A DNA stretch of 5,467 bases from an uncultured Eubacterium sp. (lineage in GTDB: Bacteria; Bacillota; Clostridia; Lachnospirales; Lachnospiraceae): assembly GCA_905236735.1 (NCBI GenBank), contig CAJOOU010000185.1, forward strand, positions 1-5,467, written 5' to 3'. Shown here one piece after another: positions 5,390 through 5,467 of this stretch (position 1 is its first letter; every line of letters starts with the position of its first letter). Below the pieces are notes generated by a model. The model searched no databases. It was not told where the DNA came from and saw only the letters and a list, made by a program, of their open reading frames with translations. Both the position numbers and the translations under genes were made by a program.

Positions 5390-5402
5390 GTTAAACGCTC
5401 CG
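5356..5402 (+). repeat. long stem-loop spanning the pgeF stop codon
   Basis: CGGAGCG (5356-5362) pairs with CGCTCCG (5396-5402), and inside it an 11-bp helix 5371-5381 pairs with 5385-5395 around a CCG loop; the left strand has an 8-nt bulge (5363-5370). The pgeF TGA (5387-5389) sits in the right arm. No T-run follows on either strand, so it does not look like an ordinary intrinsic terminator, although it could block 3' exonucleases. It appears to be the first module of a structured element that continues to the window end. Confidence 0.6.
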
Positions 5403-5408
5403 CGAGGA

Positions 5409-5467
5409 TGCGCACGGATTCGGACAGGAATTTGTCTGCTGAAGCAGACCCGAATCCGGCGCGCAAG
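5409..5467. repeat. GC-rich nested hairpin element, cut by the window edge
   Basis: CGGATTCGG (5415-5423) pairs exactly with CCGAATCCG (5450-5458). Nested in it is a second hairpin, GTCTGC (5434-5439) with GCAGAC (5444-5449) and a TGAA loop; the left side keeps an unpaired 10-nt stretch (5424-5433). Outside, TGCGC (5409-5413) can pair with GCGCA (5461-5465). From 5396 onward about 45 of 72 bases are G or C, well above the neighbouring genes. The structure suggests either a dispersed palindromic repeat or a small structured RNA. No reading frame of note is seen. I do not recognise a named family. Confidence 0.5.

Noticed and set aside
5370..5396. Intrinsic terminator for pgeF
   Set aside because: The inverted repeat is perfect, but neither strand has a T-run after it and the stop codon lies in the stem, so it was described as a structured element instead.

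Overview
The window looks like a piece of a low-to-moderate GC Firmicutes genome, most likely an anaerobic clostridium of the Lachnospiraceae type. The evidence is strong GGAGG-type ribosome binding sites, AT-rich promoters matching the housekeeping sigma consensus, a YtrA-type GntR regulator with an ABC exporter-like cassette, and a DUF1015 protein of the clostridial type. This assignment is inference from gene content; no rRNA or tRNA is present.

Layout. Positions 1-115 hold a minus-strand hairpin with a T-tract (likely terminator) and perhaps the first ten codons of a further minus-strand gene leaving the window at base 1. Positions 116-1345 (minus) encode a complete DUF1015 protein with its own possible promoter. 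Between it and the next gene lies a 17-codon mini-ORF that looks like the first half of a small zinc-ribbon protein. Positions 1461-4445 (minus) form one compact operon, read in the order GntR/YtrA-type repressor, six-TM membrane protein, smaller membrane protein, ABC ATPase, exported protein of unknown function. Its genes overlap, abut or are separated by at most 3 nt. Positions 4446-4570 are a divergent control region. On the right, positions 4571-5389 (plus) encode the YfiH/PgeF multicopper-oxidase-fold enzyme, followed by a GC-rich, highly self-complementary element that runs to the window edge.

How it fits together. The GntR operon has a perfect consensus promoter (TTGACA, 17 nt, TATAAT). 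A perfect 11-bp inverted repeat covers the -10 box and most of the spacer, and a second dyad of the same geometry (GTA, 12 nt, TAC) lies in the leader. This is the expected arrangement for autorepression, with induction by an unknown signal releasing an ABC transporter and an exported partner. By analogy with the Bacillus ytr operon it may respond to cell-envelope stress, but the sequence does not show the ligand. The divergent pgeF gene has a TATAAT box only 7 nt before its ATG and no Shine-Dalgarno sequence, so it may be translated from a leaderless message.

Most unusual points: the paired operators on an ideal promoter, the probably leaderless pgeF, the unrecognised exported protein in an ABC operon, the truncated zinc-ribbon mini-ORF, and the multi-hairpin GC-rich element whose first stem contains the pgeF stop codon.
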